A stretch of 64,000 nt of DNA, from assembly GCF_018139145.2 (NCBI RefSeq), contig NC_059476.1, forward strand, positions 4,091,501 through 4,155,500, written 5' to 3'. A program made the position numbers and the translations under genes. Source of the stretch: Gymnogyps californianus (Eukaryota; Chordata; Aves; Accipitriformes; Cathartidae). Positions 35,586-47,100 of the stretch are shown here, piece after piece; within the stretch, counting starts at the first letter, position 1; the number at the start of each line of letters is the position of its first letter. A model generated the notes under the pieces. It ran no database searches. It was not told the DNA's origin and was given only the letters and a program-made list of their open reading frames with translations.

Positions 35586-37406
35586 ATGAATCTGTAAATC
35601 TGTTAATTCAATGCTGCAGCAGCATAATAGCATGCAGTACCTTAAATATGGTTCTTAGATGGCTGTATGAAACATGCTGTTGTTATTTTGACTTCTTTGT
35701 ATATTTTCTAAATTCCTCCCTTTTGGTAAGAACAATTATGTTATAAAGTTTGGAAACTAAAGAGAGGTCTGCAGCGTAAATGCTCAGGAATGACTAATTT
35801 TGAGAGGTTTTTACAACAAAGAAGTTCAAAATGCAGTTAAAGGCCTGACTGTTAATGAATGAAAAGAGTAATTTGGATACTACCAGCAGTGCAGGAGGTA
35901 CTTTTATTAGGTAAAGCCATGCAAAAGTTTGGCATGGGTTCAGTAATAATAAAAGAGCAACTATAAAGAGTTAATTATCTCTGATCCCTAAAGGAAGTAT
36001 ATCTTTCCTAGCATCATTGAGGCCCTTTGTAGTGCAGTGTCGGGAAAAACACAACATTTTGGCTGAGAGCCCAACACCTGGCCTGGGAATCATGTTTTAC
36101 AGTGGCCAAAGATCATCAGCTTCTACTAGATAGAGTGCTAATAATGTGAAATCGGTGCTGAAGTTACCTCATTAGTAGCACCACAAGTAAATTCCATAGC
36201 ATTCTTTTATGGGAAAAAAAGAGAAGAGACTTGGAGTCATGGTGTTTGCCTTGCTTTGATCTTTAAATAAAAGTGTCAGTGTAGTTTCCTAAATAAAAAA
36301 AAGGTATGGCTGTTGTTGGGCTAACCCTTCCTTGTCAAGTCCCCCTCACTGCAAAACTGGGAAATAAAACCATACAGACTCTGTCATCTGTGTTAAAAAA
36401 GGGGAAATTAGGAAATAAAAAAACCTGTAGAGCTCTTTGGAAAATGCTCCCTCTTCTACCATTCACTCCAGCTGAATATTTCTAATTCTTTTTGCCATAA
36501 AACCAGATATTGGTGAAATATTTTGATTCACATGTAGCCTGTCCCAGTGGTGCTGCAAGTACATCATGACTCCACACTCCTTGGCAGCCTAGATGGTGGC
36601 AGCCTTGATGCTTTCTAGTTGACAGGGATTTGAACAGAAAACTTTGTGCATGCCTATGTGCATGCATGCATGTATGCATGGGTAAAGCAAAGGAGTTTTA
36701 AGAGAGCAAATCGTATAAAAAAAAAAATTCCCCCGACAACTATAGAGCAGGCACACAAATGCATGTGGAATCTGTAACAGGTTTAAGCATTACTAAAAAT
36801 ATACATCTATGGACACTTTTTGCATGTTACAACAAGTTATTACAGGTTGGGGATTTTGCTGGCTTTCCCCAGGCCAGCAGGGATGAAGCGTCTTGCCTGA
36901 GAACAAAAAGAGGCATATAAAGGAAAGCTGCAAGGTCCTTCACAAAGAAATAGCCTTTTTTTTTTTTTCTGTTTTCCAACTAAATAGTCTCATCTTGTTC
37001 GTATTACCTGGATAGCAATTAACCCGTAGTCTTCCTCTTAAATCTCCCCCGTGTTATGCCACCGCTGCGTGGCCCTACGGGGGCAGAATAGCCCAGGAAG
37101 ATTTTAGCAAGGCTGATGATCTTAGTGAGGTTCATACATTTGTGGTGGGGAGGGACCCCACCGCCAAGGAGCGGGGCTGCAGCACCCTCCCTGTGCCTGG
37201 TCCTGCCCAAGTGTGGGGACGAGGAGCCACAACAACTCCGTGGAGTCCGTCGGCAGAAATGAAGTTCACCGTCTGCTGCAGCTCCTGGGAGGGAAAGGAG
37301 AAGGGAAGCCCTCAGCAGCAAATCCAGACTGATGTTTAGGGCTGTTTGGTCCTGAACCAGAACTCATCAGCTTGATGGGGGGAGAATAAAAGCCAAAAAA
37401 GCAAGT
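35586..37406. other. Noncoding stretch with simple repeats
   Basis: No gene is recognised. It contains a GCAT-type repeat (36646-36681), an A tract near 36718-36728 and a T13 tract (36956-36968). A faint MIR-like resemblance near 36310-36375 was not called. Confidence 0.55.
36646..36681. repeat. (GCAT)n-type tetranucleotide repeat
   Basis: About 36 bp of alternating TGCATGC and GTATGC words. The alternating purine-pyrimidine pattern is interrupted once near 36654. Confidence 0.8.
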
Positions 37407-37497
37407 ACTTTCTTTTAAAGAAAGTGACAAATGTAGAAAACAATTTCTGTAGTCATTTGCTTTGCTAGAAAATAAATCTTTCTTTAAAAGCAAATGA
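37407..37497. repeat. Palindrome followed by 11-bp inverted repeat
   Basis: ACTTTCTTT-T-AAAGAAAGT (37407-37425) is a near-perfect palindrome with 9-bp arms. TCATTTGCTTT (37453-37463) and AAAGCAAATGA (37487-37497) form a perfect 11-bp inverted repeat around 23 nt. The spacer repeats the CTTTCTTTAAA word of the palindrome. Confidence 0.85.
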
Positions 37498-37739
37498 ATA
37501 AAACCAAAAATTTAAATTGTAAACGCTTTACAAACCTAGAACAAATCCTTCCCAAACCAGCGTGAAATATTTCTGTTTTGTAAGGATTTTGCTTCATCTG
37601 CCCCTGTTCAGAAATTCAAGTCAGAAAGCAAGGCCGCCCTTTATTATGTATGCAGCCAACAAGTCCTTCCATCCTTTAATAACTGTGTCACAACACCTTT
37701 TTCAGATGCTTGATGGTATAACGCAGAGGTTAATTGGTT

Positions 37740-39360
37740 ATGGAAATGGCTGCTAATGTTAGAAGTATGAGGGTAATTTGTTCCCCCGAGCAGGAAGAAG
37801 ACACAGCGGCGGCATGTGAGCTGTTGCATCCCCCCCAAAGGCCGGTCTCCCTGCTGTCCCCACCGCTGTGGCCACGGGATGCTCTCCTGGCATGTGCTGG
37901 TGACCTTCCCCTCCACCCCGGACTCCCCAGCCCTCACCCCAGCGCTGCATGGGCTGCCACGTTGGAGGGGGAGAGCTCATGTCCATGCTTCTCAGTACCT
38001 TCCAAATCTCCCGGGAGGAGCAAATGAGCCAGTCTTACATGAGCCCCTATCCCCGAGGGAATCTGGGTGGCTGTGTCCCTCCCGCCCAAAGTCAGTCCAA
38101 CACCCGCGTGCTGGGGATGATGGTGCTGCTTGCATTGTATCTGCCATGGACATACATTGAAGATCTGCTCTGTACTGCTTCCAAAGCCAACTTTCCCATA
38201 GGAAAAGTCCTCCTAATGGGCACGAACAGCAGCCAGGTACGAGCTTTTACGCCATGGGAGGGTTTGAAAGTATTTCTGCTTCTTTGGTATTTGTATTGCC
38301 TAAGGGATGTCCTCCCTGTGCTGACATTTTCAGGTGACCAGGCAGGCAGCTCCCAGCCTGGCTCTGCAGTGCCAGTGTGCCCTGTTGTTGGTGAGATCTG
38401 GTGTTGCTGAAAGCCAGACCTTGGTTTGGCTCATTGGCCCTGGCCCGGAGCCCTGGGGGAAGTGACCCTTGGTTCCCCATGAGGGAGGAGACTCAGTCCC
38501 TGGTCCAGGCAGAACCCCTCCACCCCTGTGGTGGAGGCTTGCTGGCCGTTGATGGCAAGCATGGCATGATACATGATGCACCGGGCAGCAGAAGGCTTGG
38601 AGGGGTGTCTGGGGTGGTCTGGATGCATCCTGGCAGGCGCTGGCACCTACAGGGACAAGGTGCAGCTGCCCCCCGGGATTCACTAGGGCTGCCCTTTGCT
38701 GTAACTTCTTACTTAAGGAAGAAGCATATACATTGCCAAGTCCTCTATCGTATATTCACCTGTGGTTTAAATTAGCATCCAAAGTGCAGCAGGTATCAAT
38801 ATACTAACATTGCGATACTGCATTTTGCAAGTTTCCCTTCCTCAGTAATAAGGGATGTTTTACTTCAGCAAAGGAAGAGTTAACAATCCCCATAGACATA
38901 CTTATGTTTATAACATACTCATCAAAAGCTTTTAACCCAGAATAACATTTACATGAAGGCTGCAGAGCTCCATCATGCTGCTAATGCTTACAAGATTTCC
39001 CTGAATACTTTTCCAGCAGCTCTTCTTATGGAGAGAGTCCAGAGGGAATAGGTGAGCCAGAACCGGGCGCGCTACCCCTGCGCGTGTCCTTCCCGGCGAC
39101 ACCATTGCCGGTCCAGCTTTGTCGGATCCACTCCCCTGCACACCTCGGCAGGGTGGGGAGCTGCGGGGGTCCCATGCTTCAGCATGGGCTGATCCAGGGC
39201 GGCTGGAGAGATAGTCGTGGCTGCGGTGCAACCGGGCTGGTGCAAAGGGACAGTGAGAGATCAGCTCGTCGGATCTCACATGTCTTGATGAGGAGTCGGG
39301 GAGGCAGATGCTTGAGACTTCACCACCAAGGCAAAGAGCTCGGGCAAGTGCCACCCTTCC
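37740..39360. other. GC-richer segment with overlapping open frames
   Basis: Base composition shifts to G/C, and CpG becomes more frequent near 39055-39330. Open frames of 65-153 codons occur in several frames on both strands, including 37949-38410 plus with an ATG start, but none has a domain I recognise. GC-rich DNA has few stop codons, so long frames are expected. A palindrome, CCCATGCT-TC-AGCATGGG, lies at 39171-39188. It could be an unrecognised exon, a lncRNA start or an isochore patch. Confidence 0.35.
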
Positions 39361-42300
39361 AGGGAAGAAGGACAGGACTTGCAGTGCTGTGCTGCACGCA
39401 TTTGGCTTTCCTTGACATCTCCAGTGAAAAAATTGAAGGCTCCTGCCATTTCATTCATCCTTTTCAAAATGAGAAAGTGAATAAGGCTCCTCTCCTCCGG
39501 CTTCCTCATTCCCCAGTCCAGTAAATAATGTGCCACTTAAATGTCCACATTTCCCTTGATGACAATTTATTGCAACAGCAGCGCCGTTAGTTTGGCTGCT
39601 TGGCTTCCAAGTGGGGCTGTGCTGGAGCAGCGTGTGTGCTTGCTGTCCTGCCAAAAGTCCTCAGTCCCCAGCCCCGAGGAAATGAGCTAGCACCCGGCGA
39701 GGCACCGCGTCCCTCCGGAGGGGAAGCATCCAGCTGAAAGTCTCAGCTACTGAGGGTGGTTTTTTTAATTTCTAACCTCCTTGTGCTTTAGAGTATTCTA
39801 GATATTAAATTGCAAGGCTGGATCTCTCAATCCAAAATGCAGCGAGCGCGAATTGATGTAGTGAAGCCAATGGAGCCAACAGGATTTACATTAACTGAGG
39901 ATCAGGCCCCCAGCGTGTACTCCATACTGTGGTAAATTCTTACCTGGAGGTACCAGCATATTTAGTCCTGACTTCATGGGAATGTTACCTACCTGTAGCG
40001 GCTTAATTTACACACTCCCCAACACCTTTAAGATGCTTTATAACCTTGAAAATCCCCTGACAACAAATATTCTCCACTAGCATATGCCAGCAAGGAAACG
40101 GTGCAGTATAGCCATACCAATTAAGACTGAACATTTCATGCGTCCGTGGTATTTTTTTATTGAGGTACTGTCTATCTTTTTAACTAGGTTTGTTTTTATT
40201 GAAGCAAAAACCTGCCCTTTCAGATGAGCAGGCTAGTCTATCAGAGCTGACATTTAGTGGAAAACAAAGTGCAGGCATGAGAAGGTTACGAGAGCTGGCA
40301 CAGGCTTTAGCCCAGATTAGCCCATAACAGAACTGGACTCGTCTAGTTTTACTTTCAAAAAAATCCTTCTGTCAGTAAATTTTGTCCTGCTTGTGAGCAG
40401 AGTAGGAGGCCAGAGCAGCAACAGTACTCGACAGCTGTAGAAAATAAGGGTTTGGGATTTATTCCGTCATATCCACTGTAGAACTGATAAAACAGGTCGG
40501 GGCTGGCTACAGTTGTAAGCTCAGTGGCTAAATCTGCGGTGGCTTTATGTTTTTGCACCAAAGGGGAACATGTTTGGTGTGCACCCTGAGGCAAGGAACC
40601 GAGCACGGTCCCCTCTCCAGGACAGAGCGTCGTCCCCAGTGTCATCCCTGCTGTCCTCCACCCCATCACCCCATATCCGAGCTGCTCCGGGGGCAGTGTG
40701 TTATCTCTGAATAACCTCTGCTCCCAGCAGGATTTGGGCCGTGGGAGCTGAGCACCTCCCAGGCTGTCCATTAGGCCTGGCGGGATGCGGTGTTGCCGGT
40801 TACTGATTACAGCAAATTTGGCCATGAAACCGCGATCCTCGCCTCGCTCTCTCCGTGCAGCTGCCATTGGGATTGGCAGGAACTTTAAGCTTTCTTAACT
40901 GTAGGTTTCTAATGGCCTTTTTGGACCATTGTAGGTAAGCAGGTTTTATTATCCATGTCCAAATAATACTAAATTAATTATGCAATCTAAACTTGTGCAG
41001 TAGATATCCGATTGCAATCATGACATTCACTAACCACCGGGGAAGACTTTTCCTGGCGTGTGTTATCGCCAGGATCGTACGGTCAGATATTGGCCCCCAG
41101 CTGAAGGGCAAGGCCCCTTTCTGTTCAGCAGTGCCCAAAGATGAAGAGACTGTCCCAACCCCAGGCAAGCTGCAATGTAGCTTGGTGTGGCGATACAGCA
41201 GGCCGGAGTCAAACTGAATTAATGGCAGGAGCGTGGGTCTTGAAACCATGGAGCAAGTGGGCTTTGCACAAGGGGGGCACTGGGGAGGGACTGGAAGAGA
41301 ACCGTTGTCTTCCCAGCTATCGGTAGGAAGTTCTTCTGCAAGTGAAGGAGTTACAATCTTGAGGTTTTGGAGCTATCATCACTAAGTTGCATAGTATTTT
41401 TGTGTTTGAAAGTGTTTGGAAGCAATATTCAGCGGATCTCGATCCCATGTAGAGTAAGCTCTTGTAGGCTTTTAGCATTCATGCCTTCCTCTCAATGAAA
41501 CGGAAAGGGCCAGGCACTGCCGCTGTGAATCCAGTTTTAGGTTTGCGCCAGAAGAACCTGGTCTGCTCAGACAGCGAGCACAGAAACTAATCAAATCCAC
41601 AGAATAAAGATTTTTAGGAAAATATTTGCCTCTCTAAAACTTAAGGTTTGAGTGTATTTGCTTTTCATACAAATGTCATTATTTGCTGGTAAATATTACT
41701 AGCGGAGATATTTAAGCTAAATGTTTGGAAGAAAAGCTTTCCCTCTGCAATTCAGTGCCTTTATCTCCCTATTCACAGACCCAACTCAAAATTCTTTACT
41801 CTTAACATCATCATCTGTTGTCATAGAAACTATTGCAATACATAAGTACTCTAAATGACTGCAACTTCGTTGAATGGCAAGGGATCAAGATGGACTGTGA
41901 TGGGGGAACACTTTAAACAGGTATATCTATCGACAACAATTGATGGCGAGAAGAAGTATTCGGTCTCTCAACAAAGCAACGTGTTCAACATTCATTTTTA
42001 TGCTAACAAAATCACAGAACGGTATTTATTGAACCTTTTGTTTATTTTGTGTATTCTTTCCTATGAGACGTATAAACCAGGAGGCTCTTTGTTTTCTTTA
42101 AACAGATCTGTGTAGTCCAGTTCTAAACTAATTTTACTGGGATTTCTTGGTGAAATTTCCTACGGAGAGCTGGGGTTTACATTCCTTATTTCTTAAGTTT
42201 ATGTTTGTTTGTACCTTGCTAACAAAGAAAGAAATAATACATCTGCTTGGTTTCCTGTGGTTAAGAAAACTAGCACTAAGCTTTGCCTCTTTAGCATTTA

Positions 42301-43744
42301 TACACCCATATTCTCTTCAAATGACTAGTGAAAATACATTCACCAAAACCAGTTAGGTTTTAATTCTACAGCAACTTATACACCTCCAGTAAGTCTGCAG
42401 TCCTTTCAGTCCCATACATCTATCTGAAGCGTGTACTGTTCCCAAGAAGCAGAACAGAAGGTCAGTTACAAGTTAATCGGGTTTTTATCCCCTTGCTATA
42501 GCTGCAAAATGCCAGAAGAGCTTCAATTTGAAGCCTGAAGAAACTGTTATTCCTGCATCATCTCAGTGGAATGCAAAGCTCAGACAGGTCCTTAGGATGT
42601 GTAAATGTCACAGAGATTCAGTTTTGCAGAGAAGTCATTGACACTCCAGTGACAGCACAGCAGTATTTTGCTTCTGGTTCAGTACAAATTACAGACAACT
42701 TGACATTAGAGACCTTCGAATGCAAAAGCAGACTGAAATCCTACATGATCAACTGACTTTCCCTATTTACAAAAACACAGCTTTCATTTAGACATCTCTT
42801 CAGGGACAAATTGATGGAATGGAAATGGAATGGGGAGAAGAGCCGGGCAAGTTTCTGATTCGTATGGTACTGCTTGCTCCATGCTGAAACCTCTGAAGTA
42901 TGGCTGTGACTCTCCCTTGCGAGATACTACGTGTAAATGTTATTGGCACATCCTTGAGCTCTAATGTTCAGCCTCTGCTCTCTGAACTCCCCCTGCATAA
43001 AGCACAGAGAGCCAACCCGTTTAAATAAGAAAAGACCTTAGCAGCGCTTCCAGTCCTTGCTCGTATTGTTTATTTCAGATAATTGCCTGTGTTCATATAT
43101 GTTGTCTGGTGGCTTTGCAATTATCCTCTTATCTTTCTTTTTACACGTAATAACAGCCCGGTGACCATTCTGTTAAGATGGTTGCATGCAGCTTGATTCT
43201 GCATTTTAAAGAAGTCATTTGCTGAAAATAAAGCAAGAGAGATCACAGCTCGGCTAGGAACTACTGCGAGCCATGGGTCAAAATGATGCTTTTGGGCTCT
43301 AAAAGACAAATGGGCTCTACAGACAAATTAAAGAGCCCAAATGCAGGGTGTTGTGTGTGTATGGGGCCAAGATATTGGGTGAATGGCAAAAGGACTGGAG
43401 CAATGGCTTTAACTGCCTGTGAAGTGAAGATATCATGACATTCTCCCAGCTGAATCTCGTGGACATCAAGGGACCATGCAAACAGTGCTTTAAAGAGCAC
43501 AGAAGAAAAAGGGTTAATAAGAAAAAAATTGTGCCAGAATAAGTAAAGTGTGCTCTTGCCCCAAAGAGTGACTCCGTGACCTCAATTCCTACTGGCAAAC
43601 GAAGACCAAATCAAAAAGACAGGAAACATTTTCGTGGCCACACTGCCCATTTTTTGATTTCTTACAGGTTGGGTGGGGGTTTTTTAACCTACTCCCAGCT
43701 GTGGCTGTGGGCTACCTACAAAAGCAGCCATCCCATACCTTCCT
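39361..43744. other. Noncoding stretch, no gene recognised
   Basis: No repeat family was identified. The minus-strand frame 40355-40867 (170 codons, true ATG, CCAAT word just upstream) is the most gene-like in the window but matches nothing I know. It is treated as unproven and discussed as a finding. Confidence 0.5.
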
Positions 43745-44100
43745 CAGAATAAAAACGAGCGGTGCCCTGCGGGCCCGGGCTGCATCTGCTGGGGATGTTG
43801 GGGCAGGGGCTGGGCCATCAGAAGAAAGGACCTTGTGAGCCCCTCTCTGCCATTAGAGAGGGCGAAGCTCCCCCTTGGCAGCTCCCCAGTCCTCGGCAGG
43901 AAGGCGGGGGTGGCTCACACCGGGGGACGTGAGCACCCCGCCGCGACGTCCAACCTTTCGGTCATGGGAGGACTTCGGCATTTCAATTCCTGTGTCGGCA
44001 GGACTGCCTGACCAGGATCGGAGGAGCAGCCGCCCAAGTGACACCAAACTCCTCACTAGTGATGCTACCTGGTGAAGAAAAGTCATTGCAACTCGCGGCG
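43745..44100. other. GC- and CpG-richer patch
   Basis: Roughly 350 bp are visibly richer in CpG than the flanks, for example around 43905-43965. No TATA box or recognisable exon accompanies it. It may be a small unmethylated element or chance. Confidence 0.35.
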
Positions 44101-47100
44101 CCAGCCTAGCAAAGCTTGGCCAATCGGAAGACAGGGTTTATATTGCCTAATTAATTCAACTGTCATGAAATTAAACTATCATGTACTTTGATATCTGTCT
44201 GTTTTCTCAGGTGCAGTTATATTTGAAGAGACCCCACGCCTGTTTAGCTGTGATCCCTTTTGGAAATAATTGGCGCGGTTTTGATTGATAATGTGTATTC
44301 CTCTTTAAAAGAAAACACACTATTTTTCATAATCAGAGGCTGAATGCATAATGAGTGCTCTGGTGCTGCCTTTAGCATCAGGTCTGTCAAACTGCACAGT
44401 TATTTCCATATTGATGCAAACTAAGATATTACACTCCCTCATTACATTGACATGGCACATCTTTCAACAGTCAGCTTCCAATCATACGTTCCTTGCAAAC
44501 AAAATTACCTTCATTTTCTCTTTTGCTACAGAAGGAACTAGCAGTGGAAATGTGCCCTAACAAGCTAATCAACTAATTTTTAGAATATGTTTGAACCATT
44601 TAATATTCTAAAAGAAAACAAGAAAAAGTTGCTAATGGGTATGCTGGCATAAACAGAAATAAATAGACAACTGGTTGACTGAACATTAGCATACTTAAGT
44701 TTTATCGAAGTCACAGTGGAATTCATTTTGCAAGTCAAAAAAGCAAGATCTATTTGTATCCATAAGCCAAACGACCTCATTTACTCTGTACATTCTTGAG
44801 CAGATAACCTTGGTTTTGAAGGTAAAAGAAAAAAAGGAAACCATCCTTTTATGAGCCAAATACTTCACGCGATAAATTGATTTTAGTAGGACCAGTGTGT
44901 AGGGCTACTGATAATAGTTTGTGTGATGCTAATGGCCCTGCTGCTAGGAGAGAGGAGTCGGACTCTTGGTTATGGGCTGCCATTCAGTGGGTTGGCAGGG
45001 AGCGAGGGTGTTTCCAAAGCAACATCCAGGGATGGGAAGAAGGGGGAGGCAGCTTTGCATCGCTAAATCCTAACTCCTGTCCCAAATAGGCAACCATCAG
45101 CAGGGAGATGAGTTGGTGTTTTAAATGACCCAGTTCAAGGAAAGGGGAAGGGTTGCGATAAGCAGACTGGAAGGGGCCACAGGTGAAGAATATTGACCAG
45201 ACAAACCATTGCTGAGGTAGCGTGCAGGGAAGTTAGCTGATGGCAGGCTGAGGCCATGAAATGCCTCACCAGCCCATGGCCAGGTCCCCGGCCACCCCCT
45301 GGGAGCTTCAGAGGGACCCTCCGATTCTTCCAGGAAAGACATCATTTGTTTTGCTACAGGAGGATTACAAACCCTGTGGAAAGATCATCATTCTGCATCA
45401 CATTGTATGGTTTGTTTTCAAAAAGGAGCTTGGTTTCATTTCCTATCAAAATATAGCTCTGCAGTTGTTACATATGTTAATTTGCTTCGGAAAATTCATG
45501 GAAAAGCAAATTATTGTGCCGATACGGTGTTTAGGCAAACCTTCAACATCTCCTCCGGATCTGAGTGTGGGAACAAGTGACGGTCCTTCCCCGTGCCGGT
45601 GTATAATTGCAAAGCCCTGACCTGATAAGGGCCATCGTGGTCACCGAGGCTGGTTGTGCCTGAGGACAACCCTGGGCAGCACCTCCTCCTGAGGCAACGC
45701 AGGAGACAGCAGAGCCATCCTCACGTGAAGCAGGGACTCGCCTGGTGCAGCTGTGTGTCCTCTCTGCGCATAACAGCTTCAGACAGAGCACTGACACGTC
45801 CGTACGACAGCTTGCCTCTTCCGATAACTACACACTGCGCAGGACGTGACTTTCAGCCCAGTCTGAACCAGGAGTTTGCTTCTGCACCGTCGATCATCCC
45901 CAGATTTCATTAAGGTTGTGGACCTTGAAGCTTGTGAATTGATCCTGAATACTTCGATGTCCAAATCGTAGTCGTTCCACGCACAGGTCACCGTAAGGAA
46001 TATATGGTGTGATTTACACATCTGAAACCATAATCTGGTAGCAGAACCTCGTCTTTCCAGCTATATGTCTGAAATTTGGGCACTATATTTTGCATTTCTT
46101 TTCCTATAGGACATTTGAGAATCTGACCCTGAAGGCCATTTAGGTTAGAGTTGCTGTAAAACCTGGTATTACTATCAGCTGCATTTCCTTACATATCCAG
46201 GGAAAAATACCTTCCAAAGTTGACAGTTGCATGGGAATGCACCAGACTGTTCCCTGACGTGGGATTAAACAACATACTATGTGGCAAGAGAAACATCTGT
46301 TTGTTCTTGAGCTGAGCAGCAACTGTCTCGGATGAGGGTCCGGAAGAGGAGAAGGAACGGCTCAAGATGAAAGCTTGCACTTCAGCTGTTGGGGGAAGGA
46401 ATACATCCATGCTCCTGTCGAATATTTCCGCTCGATCGTAAAAATCAAGGCAGTGGCTATTCCAGCACATACCCCAGCACCGCTGCGGCATGACAGCCAG
46501 CAAATGAAACTGGAAACATTTCCATCATAAAATCATATCCTACTCGTCGAAAAGGTGGGCTAGAGAGCAGATGTCCCAAGATCTGTGAGTGTATCGTATC
46601 CATTATGGATGTCTTTTAGTCTAGAAAATGAAAAGGGGTTTCTGATGATGAAAGTGGCTGTGGAAAAAGGAGGGTGGAAGAAGCTTTCATCCGTTGCTGC
46701 GACTCTGGCAGCCTGTATCCCACCAAATGGAGCATGCGGATGTGGAAGGGAATGGTACGTAAAATCAGAGGTTGTGGGCAGCCAGCCGAGGGAGGGGACT
46801 CGGTGTGTAATGTGGTATCATGGTTTTCAAGCAGTCGGGCTGATGTGGGGCACAGAGCAGGAGAGGCAGCTTTCCTCCCGTGTGTCTTTCTTAAGAGGTT
46901 TTGAACACGCTCCTCAGTTTGCAGATTTAGATAAAAATTTGTACAAAGAAGTGTGATAACTCTCCCTGAAACCTGATTTGATTTTCTCCCTTTGCTATCT
47001 TATCTGGCATGGAGGAGATTTAAGTCATACCAGATTATGAAGTGTTATCCTCTCTACTCAGCCAGAATATCTCTGGACAGTCAGGCTTCCAGAGCTAAGC

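Noticed and set aside
36310..36375. Possible MIR-like core (CAAGTCCCCCTCACTGCAAA)
   Set aside because: Too short and divergent to separate from chance by eye.
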